A DNA stretch of 64,000 nucleotides, taken from contig NZ_JADHDY010000004.1 in the NCBI RefSeq assembly GCF_016820535.1, forward strand, positions 124,001 to 188,000, in the 5' to 3' direction. The stretch comes from Sporosarcina beigongshangi (GTDB lineage Bacteria; Actinomycetota; Actinomycetes; Actinomycetales; Micrococcaceae). Positions 1 through 7,921 of the stretch are shown piece by piece (positions within the stretch are counted from its first letter, which is position 1; each line of letters starts with the position of its first letter). Under the pieces are notes generated by a model. That model had not been told where the DNA came from. It saw nothing but the letters and a program-made list of their open reading frames with translations, and did not search any database. Both the position numbers and the translations under genes were made by a program.

Positions 1-743
1 ATGCCCGACGGCGCACCCTTGTCCACGTAAAGCGCTGCCTGCTGGTGGGGGTTTTCCCCGTAACGGAGCACCTCGGAGCGCTCCAGCGAATAGCCGGCGT
101 AGGCGGGCCAGTCGATGACGCCGTCGCCGTCCTCGTCCAGGAACTGGGCGGAGGTCCAAGCTGCCACGGCGTTGTCGTAGGCGGCGGTGTGGGAGAAGGC
201 GGCTGCGGCGAGGCGCTGGCGGGCGGCGAGCGTGAAGCCGCCTTCCTGCGCGGCGGCGATGACGGTGCCGTACTTGGCCGGGTCCACAACCACGGCAACG
301 GAGGGGTGGTTCTTTGCGGCGGCGCGCACCATGGACGGGCCGCCAATGTCGATCTGTTCAACAACTGCGTCCTGGCCGGCACCGGAGTTGACGGTGTCAA
401 CGAACGGGTACAGGTTCACCACAACCAGGTCGAAGGGCTCGATGTTCATGTCTGCCAGCTGCTGCACGTGGTCGGGCAGGCGGCGGTCGGCGAGGATGCC
501 GGCGTGGATCAGCGGGTGCAGCGTCTTGACGCGCCCGTCCAGGCACTCCTGGAAGCCGGTGACTTCGGAAACCTCTGTCACGGGCACGCCTGCGGCGGCG
601 ATGCGCGAGGCGGTGGAACCGGTGGAAACGATGGCGACACCGGCGGCGTGCAGGCCCTGGGCCAGCTCCTCCAGGCCGGTCTTGTCGTAGACCGAGATCA
701 AGGCCCGGCGGATGGGAACACGGTTGAGAGGAACGCTGGTCAC
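1..743 (-). CDS. purH: Bifunctional IMP cyclohydrolase / AICAR formyltransferase PurH (N-terminal part, cut by window edge)
   Basis: PurH carries out the last two steps of IMP synthesis: formylation of AICAR, then ring closure. The visible part is the N-terminal IMP cyclohydrolase (MGS-like) domain. Read from a GTG at 743 the protein begins [20 protein letters not shown] and includes [43 protein letters not shown] and RYGENPHQ, all PurH signatures. The GTG is preceded by GGAG seven bases upstream; there is no ATG in frame nearby. The reading frame stays open to base 1, so the C-terminal formyltransferase domain lies outside. purN is on the same strand but 6.6 kb away, separated by a plus-strand block. 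Confidence 0.95.
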   Translation of the reverse strand, partial: MTSVPLNRVPIRRALISVYDKTGLEELAQGLHAAGVAIVSTGSTASRIAAAGVPVTEVSEVTGFQECLDGRVKTLHPLIHAGILADRRLPDHVQQLADMNIEPFDLVVVNLYPFVDTVNSGAGQDAVVEQIDIGGPSMVRAAAKNHPSVAVVVDPAKYGTVIAAAQEGGFTLAARQRLAAAAFSHTAAYDNAVAAWTSAQFLDEDGDGVIDWPAYAGYSLERSEVLRYGENPHQQAALYVDKGAPSG

Positions 744-821
744 AGAAAATCTCCATAGGGGTGGCTTGAGGGTGGTGACACATCAAGTTTAGGCCACTCC
801 GGCACCGGTAGGATCTCAGTC

Positions 822-2378
822 ATGAGCACCCGTGAGATGCGCCACGCGCCCACCGCAGAAACCCATCCCGACGCCCTCGAATCCGGGGACCTCGCCCGCC
901 TCATCAACTCGGTCATTCTGCCGGGCTTTGTTGGCACAACCGTGCCAGGGTGGTTGGCGGCGGCCCTCCAAAACGGGCTCGCCGGCGTGGTCTATTTTGG
1001 CCACAACATCGACCCGGACTCGCCGGCGCAGGTGGCCGAGCTTTCCGCAGCCATCCGGGCGGCCAATCCGCACGCGGTGATCGGCGTGGACGAGGAGGGC
1101 GGCAACGTCACCCGGCTGCAGTCCCGCGACGGTTCCACCATTCCGGGCGCAGGCGTGCTGGGCGCCCTCAATGAGCTGGAGACCACCGAGGCTGCAGGCC
1201 GCGCCATCGGCCGGCTGTGCCGGGACGCCGGCATCAACCTGACCATCGCGCCCGTGGCCGACGTCAACACGAACCCGCTGAACCCGGTCATCGGCGTGCG
1301 GGCCTTCGGCGCCGACACGGCCCTGGTCGGCGCACACACCGCCGCCGCCGTCCGCGGCATCCAGTCCCTGCGCGTGGCAGCCTGCGCCAAGCACTTCCCG
1401 GGACACGGCGACACCATCGCCGACTCCCACATGGACGCCGCCCGCGTGGACCTGACCATGGCGGCGATGGCCGAGCACCACCTGCCGCCGTTCCGCGCAG
1501 CAGTGGAGGCCGGCGTGGCCGCCATGATGAGCGCGCACATCATCATCCCCGAACTCGGCGAGGCCCCCGTCACCCTGAACCCGGCCGCGGGCGCGCTGCT
1601 GCGGGACATGGATTTCGACGGCGTGCTCATCACCGACGCCCTGGACATGGCTGCCGTGCGCGCCACGGTGGGCCCCGGCGAGGGCGGCGTGCTGGCGCTG
1701 CTGGCCGGCAACGACCTCCTCTGCGTGGGCAACCCGCTCAACGCCTACACCACGGGCCGCGACGACGAGGCCTGCTACACCGAGGTCTTCGACGCCCTCC
1801 ACGCCGCAGTCGTCTCCGGCCGCCTGCCGCTGGAGGTGCTGCGCCGCGCCGCCGCCCGCGTCCGGTCGCTCGCCGAGTGGTCGGCCGGGCCCGTGGACCC
1901 TGAGGCTTCGGATGAAGCGCACGACGGCGCCAGCTGGGTTTCGGTGGCCGCCCGCGCCTGCCGCTTTGACTCGCCGGGTGCCAGGCCGCAGCTCACCGGT
2001 GCCGGACGCGTCACCCTCGTGGATGCCCGCACCGAGCCGAACATGGCAGCCGGTCCCACGGCGAACTTCCTTGCCTCCGCCTTGGGCGGCTACGCCGTGG
2101 CCGAATTGGCTGCCGCCGAGCTCTCCGGTGCCGAGCTTGAGGTGGCACTCATGCAGTCCGCGGGCACCGGCAGCCCGGTGGTGCTGGTCCTGGTTGACTC
2201 GCTGGCCTCGCCGGAGCAGCAGGAGACCATGGAAATGGTGTTCAGCACCGTGCCGCAGGCCGTCTGCATCAACGCGGGGCTCGCACCGGAGGGCGCCACA
2301 CCCTATGCCGCGATCCACACCCACGGCTTCAGCCGCGTCACGGCCGAGGCGGTCGTCCGGATCCTCGAAACACCCTGA
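822..2378 (+). CDS. nagZ: Glycoside hydrolase family 3 beta-N-acetylglucosaminidase, NagZ-like
   Basis: Predicted cytoplasmic GH3 enzyme that removes GlcNAc from muropeptide disaccharides. The GH3 hallmark KHFPGHGDT, carrying the His/Asp acid-base dyad of NagZ enzymes, lies near residues 189-197. The nucleophile aspartate is in VLITDALDM near residue 271, and GVDEEGGNVTRL near residue 90 matches the substrate loop. There is no signal peptide. At 518 residues it is longer than the roughly 340-residue E. coli NagZ; the extra C-terminal 160 residues form a separate alpha/beta-like region of unknown role. It starts 78 bp from divergent purH and is followed by murQ, which supports a peptidoglycan-recycling role. 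Confidence 0.88.
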   Translation: MSTREMRHAPTAETHPDALESGDLARLINSVILPGFVGTTVPGWLAAALQNGLAGVVYFGHNIDPDSPAQVAELSAAIRAANPHAVIGVDEEGGNVTRLQSRDGSTIPGAGVLGALNELETTEAAGRAIGRLCRDAGINLTIAPVADVNTNPLNPVIGVRAFGADTALVGAHTAAAVRGIQSLRVAACAKHFPGHGDTIADSHMDAARVDLTMAAMAEHHLPPFRAAVEAGVAAMMSAHIIIPELGEAPVTLNPAAGALLRDMDFDGVLITDALDMAAVRATVGPGEGGVLALLAGNDLLCVGNPLNAYTTGRDDEACYTEVFDALHAAVVSGRLPLEVLRRAAARVRSLAEWSAGPVDPEASDEAHDGASWVSVAARACRFDSPGARPQLTGAGRVTLVDARTEPNMAAGPTANFLASALGGYAVAELAAAELSGAELEVALMQSAGTGSPVVLVLVDSLASPEQQETMEMVFSTVPQAVCINAGLAPEGATPYAAIHTHGFSRVTAEAVVRILETP

Positions 2379-2413
2379 CATCCGGTTCCGGCCCCTGCGG
2401 CCGGCGCCGGATG
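2379..2413 (+). terminator. Hairpin directly after nagZ
   Basis: Seven-base arms CATCCGG (2379-2385) and CCGGATG (2407-2413) enclose a second CCGGCC/GGCCGG stem. The arms begin at the base after the nagZ stop codon. There is no U-run, so it may be a factor-independent-like GC hairpin, a processing or attenuation element between nagZ and murQ, or only a GC-rich coincidence. Confidence 0.4.
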
Positions 2414-2444
2414 GCGGCTCCCGGAGGGAAGCCGGGTGCCGTTA

Positions 2445-2485
2445 TCCCACACCTGATCGGGAGAAAGGGGGATGATGGTGTGGGA
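2445..2485 (+). promoter_or_regulatory. Inverted repeat upstream of murQ, candidate operator
   Basis: TCCCACACC (2445-2453) and GGTGTGGGA (2477-2485) are perfect 9-bp inverted arms 23 bp apart, in the 174-bp gap between nagZ and the chosen murQ start. Separate promoter or operator control of murQ onward is plausible. No regulator of the MurR/RpiR type is encoded next to the cluster. Alternatively the arms form an mRNA stem in the murQ leader. Confidence 0.4.
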
Positions 2486-2552
2486 GACAATGTTGCAAGG
2501 CATGCACCACCACAAACTCGCACACAGAAGCTGCAAAGGAAACCCCGCCACC

Positions 2553-3512
2553 GTGAGCACCCCCGAGACCACTGTCGACGCCATCCGCACCCAGATCGGC
2601 GCCCTCGTCACCGAGGCTTCCAACCCCAACTACCCGGACCTGGCCGCACTGTCCACGCAGGAGCTGGTCACGGCCATGAACGCCGAGGACGCCCTCGTCC
2701 CCGCCGCGATCGCAGGGGCGCAGCACACGATCGCCGCGATCATCGATGAAATCGCCGCCCGCATGTCCCGCGGCGGGCGCCTCATCTACGTCGGTGCCGG
2801 CACCCCCGGCCGCATGGGCATCCTGGACGCCAGCGAATGCCCGCCCACGTTCGGCACAGACCCCTCCGTGGTGGTGGGCGTAATTGCCGGCGGACAGGCT
2901 GCCGTGGACCAGGCCGTGGAAAACGCCGAGGACTCCGTGGAGGCCGGCGCCGCGGACATGGCGGCCCTGGGCCTCACCCCCAACGACTCCGTGGTGGGCA
3001 TGGCCGCCTCCGGGCGCACCCCCTACGTGATTGCCGCCGTCGAGTCGGCCCGCGCACGCGGCGCCTACACCGTGGGCTTTGCCTGCAACAACAACTCCCC
3101 GCTGGGCGCCGCCGCCGACACCGCCCTGGAAATCGAGCTCGGCCCCGAATTCCTCACCGGCTCCACGCGGCTGAAGTCCGGCACCTGCCAAAAACTGGTC
3201 CTGAACATGATCAGCACCATCGCCATGGTCCGGCTCGGGAAAACCTACAAAAACGTCATGGTTGACCTGCGCGCCACGAACGCCAAGCTCCACGCACGCA
3301 GCGAACGCACGCTCATGCGCGTCACGGGCGCCGACGCCGCCACGGCGAAGGCCGCACTCGCCGCCGCCGACGGCCACGTCAAATCGGCCATCCTGGCCAT
3401 CATGACCGGCCTGCCCGCCGCCGAGGCCTCCGCACTCCTGCAGGACAACGGCGGCTTTCTGCAGGCCGCGATCGACGCCGGATCCCCCGGCCCCGCCGAC
3501 GGCAACAGCTAG
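2553..3512 (+). CDS. murQ: N-acetylmuramic acid 6-phosphate etherase MurQ
   Basis: MurQ cleaves the lactyl ether of MurNAc-6-phosphate, giving GlcNAc-6-phosphate and D-lactate. The SIS-fold signatures are present: LIYVGAGTPGRMGILDASE, PPTFG, GVIAGG, GMAASGRTPYV and GTCQKLVLNMIST. The frame is open from 2472, but the GTG at 2553 has AAAGGA 12 bases upstream and gives a normal 319-residue protein, so I prefer it. Neighbours are nagZ upstream and an AmiE-like hydrolase downstream. The substrate must already be phosphorylated; neither a PTS transporter nor a MurNAc kinase is encoded in this window. Confidence 0.93.
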   Translation: MSTPETTVDAIRTQIGALVTEASNPNYPDLAALSTQELVTAMNAEDALVPAAIAGAQHTIAAIIDEIAARMSRGGRLIYVGAGTPGRMGILDASECPPTFGTDPSVVVGVIAGGQAAVDQAVENAEDSVEAGAADMAALGLTPNDSVVGMAASGRTPYVIAAVESARARGAYTVGFACNNNSPLGAAADTALEIELGPEFLTGSTRLKSGTCQKLVLNMISTIAMVRLGKTYKNVMVDLRATNAKLHARSERTLMRVTGADAATAKAALAAADGHVKSAILAIMTGLPAAEASALLQDNGGFLQAAIDAGSPGPADGNS

Positions 3513-3581
3513 CCCCTCCCCCATCCCACCAGCAGACAGCCACCCATCCCACTCCAACAAGTACGACGGCGGTTCCCACCC

Positions 3582-4715
3582 ATGAGCGCACACGAACCCT
3601 TCCCCACGGGCCCCCTCGCCACGGCACAGGACCCTTCACGCATCAGGCCCGAACTCCAGCGCCTGCTCAACCAAGGCGTCAGGCAGGGTGTGGCACCCTC
3701 GGTGAGCTGCGCCGTCGTGCTGGGCGGGGAGGACCTGCCGGTGCTGACCGCCGGCAAGGCCGGGGTGGACACCTTCTTTGACCTGGCCTCGGTCACCAAG
3801 CTGTTCACCACGGTGACGGTGCTGGCGCTGGTTGGCGACCGCCGGCTGGAGCTGGACGCGCCCGTGGGCCGGCACCTGCGGGAGTATGCGCAGGGCGAGA
3901 AGTCGAAGGTGACGCTGCGGCACCTGCTGACGCACACGTCGGGGCTGCCGTCGGAGTGGCGGGGCTGGTGGACGGCACTGTCACAGGGGCGCGGCTTCAA
4001 CCGGCCGGAGCTCATGGCGGACCTGCTCTCCACGGACCTCGAGGCCGCACCGGGCTCCCGCTTTCAATACTCATGTGCCGGTTTCAACACCGTCATGGCA
4101 CTGGCCGAGAAGGTCACGCGGACGCCGTGGGAGCTGCTGGTGCGCGAACGCGTGCTCTACCAGCTGCCCACGTACGGGCTGACCGGATCCCCCCGCGTTG
4201 AGCATTGTGCCCCCACGGAATACCAGCCGGGGCTGGGGCGCGGGCTGGTCCGCGGGGTTGTGCATGACGAGGCAGCGTGGTCGTTGGGCGGGCTGAGCGG
4301 GAACGCCGGCATGTTTGCCACCGCCGACGGGCTGCGTGTGTTCGGTTCGGCGCTGCTGCACGGCATGCCCGGCATCCTGACCCCGGAGCTCGCCAACGAG
4401 ATGTGGCGCAGCCAGCTGCCGGAGGTTCTCGGATCCAACTTCAACCCTGACGACCCCGGCTTCGGCCACGGGCTGGGGCTGCGCATCAACCAGCAGCCGT
4501 GGATGGGCGACGGCGGCCTGCACGCCCGCGGCCACGGCGGCTTCACGGGCACGTCCCTGCTGATGGACAAGACCAACGGGACGGTCGTGGCGCTGCTCAG
4601 CAACCGGGTCAGCCCCAGCCGGGACGGGGATGACGCAACGGGCCTGCGCAAGTCAGTGTCCGACGTCGTCCGGGCCAAGGCGGCAATGCTGGCGCCCTCG
4701 CGTGCACGAAAGTGA
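3582..4715 (+). CDS. Serine hydrolase of the class C beta-lactamase / AmiE family
   Basis: A 377-residue beta-lactamase-fold serine hydrolase. The catalytic SxxK tetrad is SVTK (about residues 69-72, in DLASVTKLFTT). The second motif reads YSC instead of the usual YxN, and the third is GHGGFTG, corresponding to HxG/KTG. There is no export signal, so a cytoplasmic role is likely. In the Bacillus subtilis muropeptide-rescue cluster the amidase AmiE (YbbE) belongs to this fold and acts with NagZ and MurQ. The identical neighbourhood here suggests it removes the peptide from MurNAc-peptides. An esterase or D-amino-acid peptidase role remains possible. Confidence 0.78.
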   Translation: MSAHEPFPTGPLATAQDPSRIRPELQRLLNQGVRQGVAPSVSCAVVLGGEDLPVLTAGKAGVDTFFDLASVTKLFTTVTVLALVGDRRLELDAPVGRHLREYAQGEKSKVTLRHLLTHTSGLPSEWRGWWTALSQGRGFNRPELMADLLSTDLEAAPGSRFQYSCAGFNTVMALAEKVTRTPWELLVRERVLYQLPTYGLTGSPRVEHCAPTEYQPGLGRGLVRGVVHDEAAWSLGGLSGNAGMFATADGLRVFGSALLHGMPGILTPELANEMWRSQLPEVLGSNFNPDDPGFGHGLGLRINQQPWMGDGGLHARGHGGFTGTSLLMDKTNGTVVALLSNRVSPSRDGDDATGLRKSVSDVVRAKAAMLAPSRARK

Positions 4716-4773
4716 GCGGCACGGCAATGGCCACGAATTCCATGAACAACCTTCCAGACAGGCGAAAGGCAGC

Positions 4774-6126
4774 ATGAGCACTCCCGTTGCAGTATTGACC
4801 GGCGACCGCGTGGTCCAGGAACTGCCGTGGAAGTGGCGGGTGCAGGGCAGCATTTTTCTCATTGGCGGGCTCGGCTTCATGTTCGACGCCTGGGACGTGA
4901 CGCTCAACGGCTTCCTGATTCCGCTGCTGTCGAAGGAGTGGGGCCTGTCGCCCGGGCAGGCGGCGTGGATTGGCACGGCAAACCTGATCGGCATGGCCGT
5001 GGGCGCGTTTGCGTGGGGGTCGATCGCGGACATCATCGGGCGCAAGAAGGCGTTCACGCTGACGCTGCTGATCTTCTCCATCTTCACGGTGCTGGGCGCC
5101 GTCTCCAACGAAATTGTGCTGTTTTGTGTGTTCCGCTTCATGGCCGGGTTTGGTCTGGGCGGCTGCATTCCCGTGGACTATGCGCTGGTGGGCGAGTTCA
5201 CGCCGCGCAAGCACCGCGGACGGGTGCTGACGGCGATGGATGCGTGGTGGCCCATCGGGGCGTCGCTGTGCGGGGTGGTTTCCGCCGTGCTCATGGCGTC
5301 CTTTGGCAACTGGCGCTACCTGATGCTGGTCATGGTGCTGCCGGCGCTGCTGGTGTTCTGGGTGCGGGTGGGCGTGCCGGAGTCGCCGCTGTACCTCGTG
5401 CGGGCGGGGCGCCCTGCCGAGGCCAAGGCCGTCATTGAGCGGCTCATTGCCCGGACCGGTGCAGTGGTGGAGCCGTGGGTGTTGCCGGATCCAGCCACGG
5501 CACCGCGGCTGTCGCTGGGGCGTGTGGGCGGGCAGCTGGCCGGGCTCTGGCGCTTCAACTGGCGCATCACCAGCGTTGCCTGGTCGCTGTTCTTGACCAT
5601 CCTGCTGGTCTACTACGGTGCGCTGACGTGGATGCCGTCCATTTTGGTGGCCACCGGCTACGCCGAAAACAAGGCCTTCATGGCCACCGCATCCATGACG
5701 GGGATCGGCCTGGTGGGTGTCATTGTTGCGGCCCTGCTCGTGGAACGGGTGGGCCGGAAGTGGATCCTCGGGATCACGGGGCCGCTGGCCGCCCTGTCGC
5801 TGGTCATTTTTGCGCTGGTGCTGGACGCTCCCGTGGCCGCACAGCTGTGGCTGCTGGTGTTTGGCTTCGTCATCCAGGTGGCCATCCCGGTCCTGTACAC
5901 CTACGTCTCCGAGCTGTACCCCACCGAGCTGCGGGCCACGGGCTTCGGCTGGGCGTCCACGATTTCCCGCGTCGGGGCCGGGCTGGTGCCGCTGATCTTC
6001 GGCTCAATCCTGTGGCCCGTGCTCGGCCTGCCGCTGACGTTCGCCATTACTGGTGGACTGGTGCTGCTGGCGGTGCTGTGGATGGCCGTCTCCGCCCCGG
6101 AGACCACTGGCGAGGCACTCGACTGA
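4774..6126 (+). CDS. Major facilitator superfamily transporter, candidate amino-sugar or muropeptide-product importer
   Basis: Twelve-helix MFS protein of 450 residues, with GSIADIIGRKKA after helix 2 (the MFS loop 2-3 signature), PESPLYL in the central loop and PTELRATGFGWAS before the last helices. These motifs resemble the sugar/aromatic-acid porter subgroups. The frame is open from 4630, but the ATG at 4774 follows GGCGAAAGG and gives a normal N-terminus. It lies 58 bp after the AmiE-like gene in the same direction, so it probably moves a substrate of this pathway. MurNAc or GlcNAc-MurNAc is an inference; the sequence does not fix the substrate. Confidence 0.82.
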   Translation: MSTPVAVLTGDRVVQELPWKWRVQGSIFLIGGLGFMFDAWDVTLNGFLIPLLSKEWGLSPGQAAWIGTANLIGMAVGAFAWGSIADIIGRKKAFTLTLLIFSIFTVLGAVSNEIVLFCVFRFMAGFGLGGCIPVDYALVGEFTPRKHRGRVLTAMDAWWPIGASLCGVVSAVLMASFGNWRYLMLVMVLPALLVFWVRVGVPESPLYLVRAGRPAEAKAVIERLIARTGAVVEPWVLPDPATAPRLSLGRVGGQLAGLWRFNWRITSVAWSLFLTILLVYYGALTWMPSILVATGYAENKAFMATASMTGIGLVGVIVAALLVERVGRKWILGITGPLAALSLVIFALVLDAPVAAQLWLLVFGFVIQVAIPVLYTYVSELYPTELRATGFGWASTISRVGAGLVPLIFGSILWPVLGLPLTFAITGGLVLLAVLWMAVSAPETTGEALD

Positions 6127-6227
6127 GACTGGGCGCGCGACGGCGGGCCGGGCGCCTGGCGCAGGATCCGGCGGCCACCCGGTAGCCTGTTGCCTGAACC
6201 GATTTCCGCTGCACGTTAGGATCCCCC

Positions 6228-6530
6228 ATGAACGCCCTCCTTCCCACCGCCTTCGCCACCGCCGGTCTGCTGGGCGGATACCAGACCGCCCGCGCCACGA
6301 AGAACCGCCAGCTCGGCGGCGCCGTCCTGGCCGCAGCCGGGGCGGCAGCCTTCATGGGCTGGAAGAAGAACGCCGGAACAGGCACGGCGCTGGCGCTCAC
6401 CGGCACCTACATTGCGGCGTTTGGCGCCTCTCACCCGCTCGCGAAAAAGATGGGGTCCTGGCCCGCCGTGTACAGCGTCACCGCCGGCACCGCCGTGGCA
6501 TCCCTGGTGTTCGGCCGCGCCCGGAAGTAA
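6228..6530 (+). CDS. Small integral membrane protein, function unknown
   Basis: One hundred residues with three or four Gly/Ala-rich hydrophobic stretches (about residues 4-18, 27-45, 52-70 and 77-95) separated by short basic loops such as ATKNRQ and GWKKN, and ending RARK. It starts at ATG 6228, 101 bp after the MFS gene, and is followed 82 bp later by a DedA gene on the same strand. I do not recognise a family; the Gly/Ala-rich helices are typical of small actinobacterial membrane proteins. Confidence 0.65.
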   Translation: MNALLPTAFATAGLLGGYQTARATKNRQLGGAVLAAAGAAAFMGWKKNAGTGTALALTGTYIAAFGASHPLAKKMGSWPAVYSVTAGTAVASLVFGRARK

Positions 6531-6612
6531 CAGGCACCGGCCGGGCACCGCCCGCCGTAGACTTGTCCGGGCATGACGCGGGCATGACGCCATCCGTATT
6601 GTAAGGGGACCC

Positions 6613-7236
6613 ATGGATCTCGCCACCGACACCACCGGCTTTCTGGCGAGCCTTTGGGTTTATTTCCTCGCCGGCGGCTTCGTCATGCTTTCCGCCCTGA
6701 TTCCGCCCATTCCCAGCACCACAATTTTCGTCGCCCTCGGCGCCATCGCCGGGCTTGAAGGCGGGCCCCGCGCCATCCCGCTCGTGCTGGCCATGATGGC
6801 CGGCGGCATGCTGGGGGACCTGCTCAGCTACTGGGCAGTGAAGCTGTTCGGCCACTCGAAGTGGGGATCGTCGGCAGGGCCCCGGCGCCAGCGCGCCGTC
6901 GACGCCGCCACCAAGCGGCTGCGCCGGCACCCGTATATGTTCACCATGACGTCCCGGTTCATTCCTCTGGGGCGGCTCTCGTCCAACATTGCGGCCACGG
7001 CGGCGGGCTACACCTTGCGGTCGTTCGTGGTTTTTTCCCTGGTGGCTTCTGCCATCTGGTCCATCTATGCGGTGGGGATCGGCGTGCTGACCCAGTTCTG
7101 GCCGGGCATTTCCACGCAGTTGGCCGTTGTCATCGCCATCATCTCATCGCTGCTCCTGGGCTGGCTCGTGGGCCAGGTTTCCGCGTGGTACCTGGACCGC
7201 AAGACCGCGAAGGCAACCCGCCTGGCCGAAGGCTGA
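6613..7236 (+). CDS. DedA / SNARE-associated (VTT) family membrane protein
   Basis: DedA proteins are multi-pass membrane proteins linked to lipid-carrier flipping and envelope homeostasis. The 207-residue sequence shows the family layout: hydrophobic segments near residues 15-45 and 55-78, then a cytoplasmic loop with RRHPYMFTMTSRFIPLGRLSSN (split view: the SRFIPLGR core is the conserved motif), then helices near 135-165 and 170-195. There is no signal peptide. It ends 21 bp before a large hairpin that separates it from convergent purN. Confidence 0.85.
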   Translation: MDLATDTTGFLASLWVYFLAGGFVMLSALIPPIPSTTIFVALGAIAGLEGGPRAIPLVLAMMAGGMLGDLLSYWAVKLFGHSKWGSSAGPRRQRAVDAATKRLRRHPYMFTMTSRFIPLGRLSSNIAATAAGYTLRSFVVFSLVASAIWSIYAVGIGVLTQFWPGISTQLAVVIAIISSLLLGWLVGQVSAWYLDRKTAKATRLAEG

Positions 7237-7257
7237 GCCGTCCTCCCCCCTCGTCTA

Positions 7258-7318
7258 TGACGCGGTAGTTGCACCAAAACGACCATTGGAAGCGCTTTCC
7301 AGTGCATCTACCGCGTCA
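7258..7318. terminator. Nested hairpin between convergent dedA-family gene and purN
   Basis: TGACGCGGTAG (7258-7268) pairs perfectly with CTACCGCGTCA (7308-7318). Inside this, GCAC/GTGC and GGAA/TTCC form further stems. It fills the whole 87-bp gap between two convergent genes, so a bidirectional terminator is the simplest reading. The inner TGGAAGCGCTTTCCA also looks like a LacI-type half-palindrome. Confidence 0.6.
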
Positions 7319-7323
7319 CAGAC

Positions 7324-7887
7324 TCAGGCGCGGGCCAGGTCTCCGAGCACCTTGATGAGCAGTTCGCGCTCGGCCACCTTGATGCGCTCGTGCAATGACT
7401 CCTCGGTGTCTTCCGGAAGCACGGCGACGGGCGTCTGGGCGATGATCGGGCCCGTGTCCACGCCGGCGTCGGCAAAGTGCACGGTGCAGCCGGTCACCTT
7501 GACGCCGTACGCCATGGCGTCGCGGACGCCGTGGGCTCCGGGGAAGGCCGGCAGCAGTGCCGGGTGGGTGTTGACGTAGCGGCCTTCGAAGGCGTTGATG
7601 AAGCTGGGAGCAACAATGCGCATGAAGCCGCTGGAGACCACGTAGTCGGGATTGTAGGAGGCGACCTTTTCCAAGAGCGCGGCGTCCCAGTCGGCCCTGG
7701 CGGCATGGTCCTTGAAGTTGACCACAAAAGTTTCGATGCCGGCGTTGGCGGAGCGCTCCACGCCGAACGTGTCCGGGCGGTCGGCGCCGACGGCGGCAAT
7801 CTCAAGGGGCAGGCTGCCGTCGGCGACGGCGTCGATCACGGCTTGAAGATTTGAACCGGTTCCGGAAACTAAGACAACTATGCGCAT
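7324..7887 (-). CDS. purN: Phosphoribosylglycinamide formyltransferase PurN
   Basis: PurN transfers a formyl group from 10-formyl-THF to GAR in purine synthesis. The 187-residue protein starts MRIVVLVSGTGSNLQAV, the phosphate-binding loop. It contains NTHPALLPAFPGAHGV, where the Asn and His are catalytic, and HFADAGVDTGPII, whose Asp completes the active site. The frame is open upstream to 8031, but homologues start at this ATG (7887). It lies 34 bp downstream of the DUF6350 gene on the same strand, the order also known in mycobacteria, where purH normally follows. Confidence 0.96.
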   Translation of the reverse strand: MRIVVLVSGTGSNLQAVIDAVADGSLPLEIAAVGADRPDTFGVERSANAGIETFVVNFKDHAARADWDAALLEKVASYNPDYVVSSGFMRIVAPSFINAFEGRYVNTHPALLPAFPGAHGVRDAMAYGVKVTGCTVHFADAGVDTGPIIAQTPVAVLPEDTEESLHERIKVAERELLIKVLGDLARA

Positions 7888-7921
7888 GGGTCCAATTTTA
7901 GGGGCAACGGCGGCCAGGTCC

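Noticed and set aside
816-2381. Long minus-strand open frame (521 codons) opposite nagZ
   Set aside because: It is the mirror of a well-supported GH3 gene, rich in Gly/His/Arg low-complexity runs, with no recognisable domain; a by-product of high GC.
2442-3593. Long minus-strand frame opposite murQ
   Set aside because: Covers the MurQ gene, has Gly/Val/His-rich composition and no start-site support.
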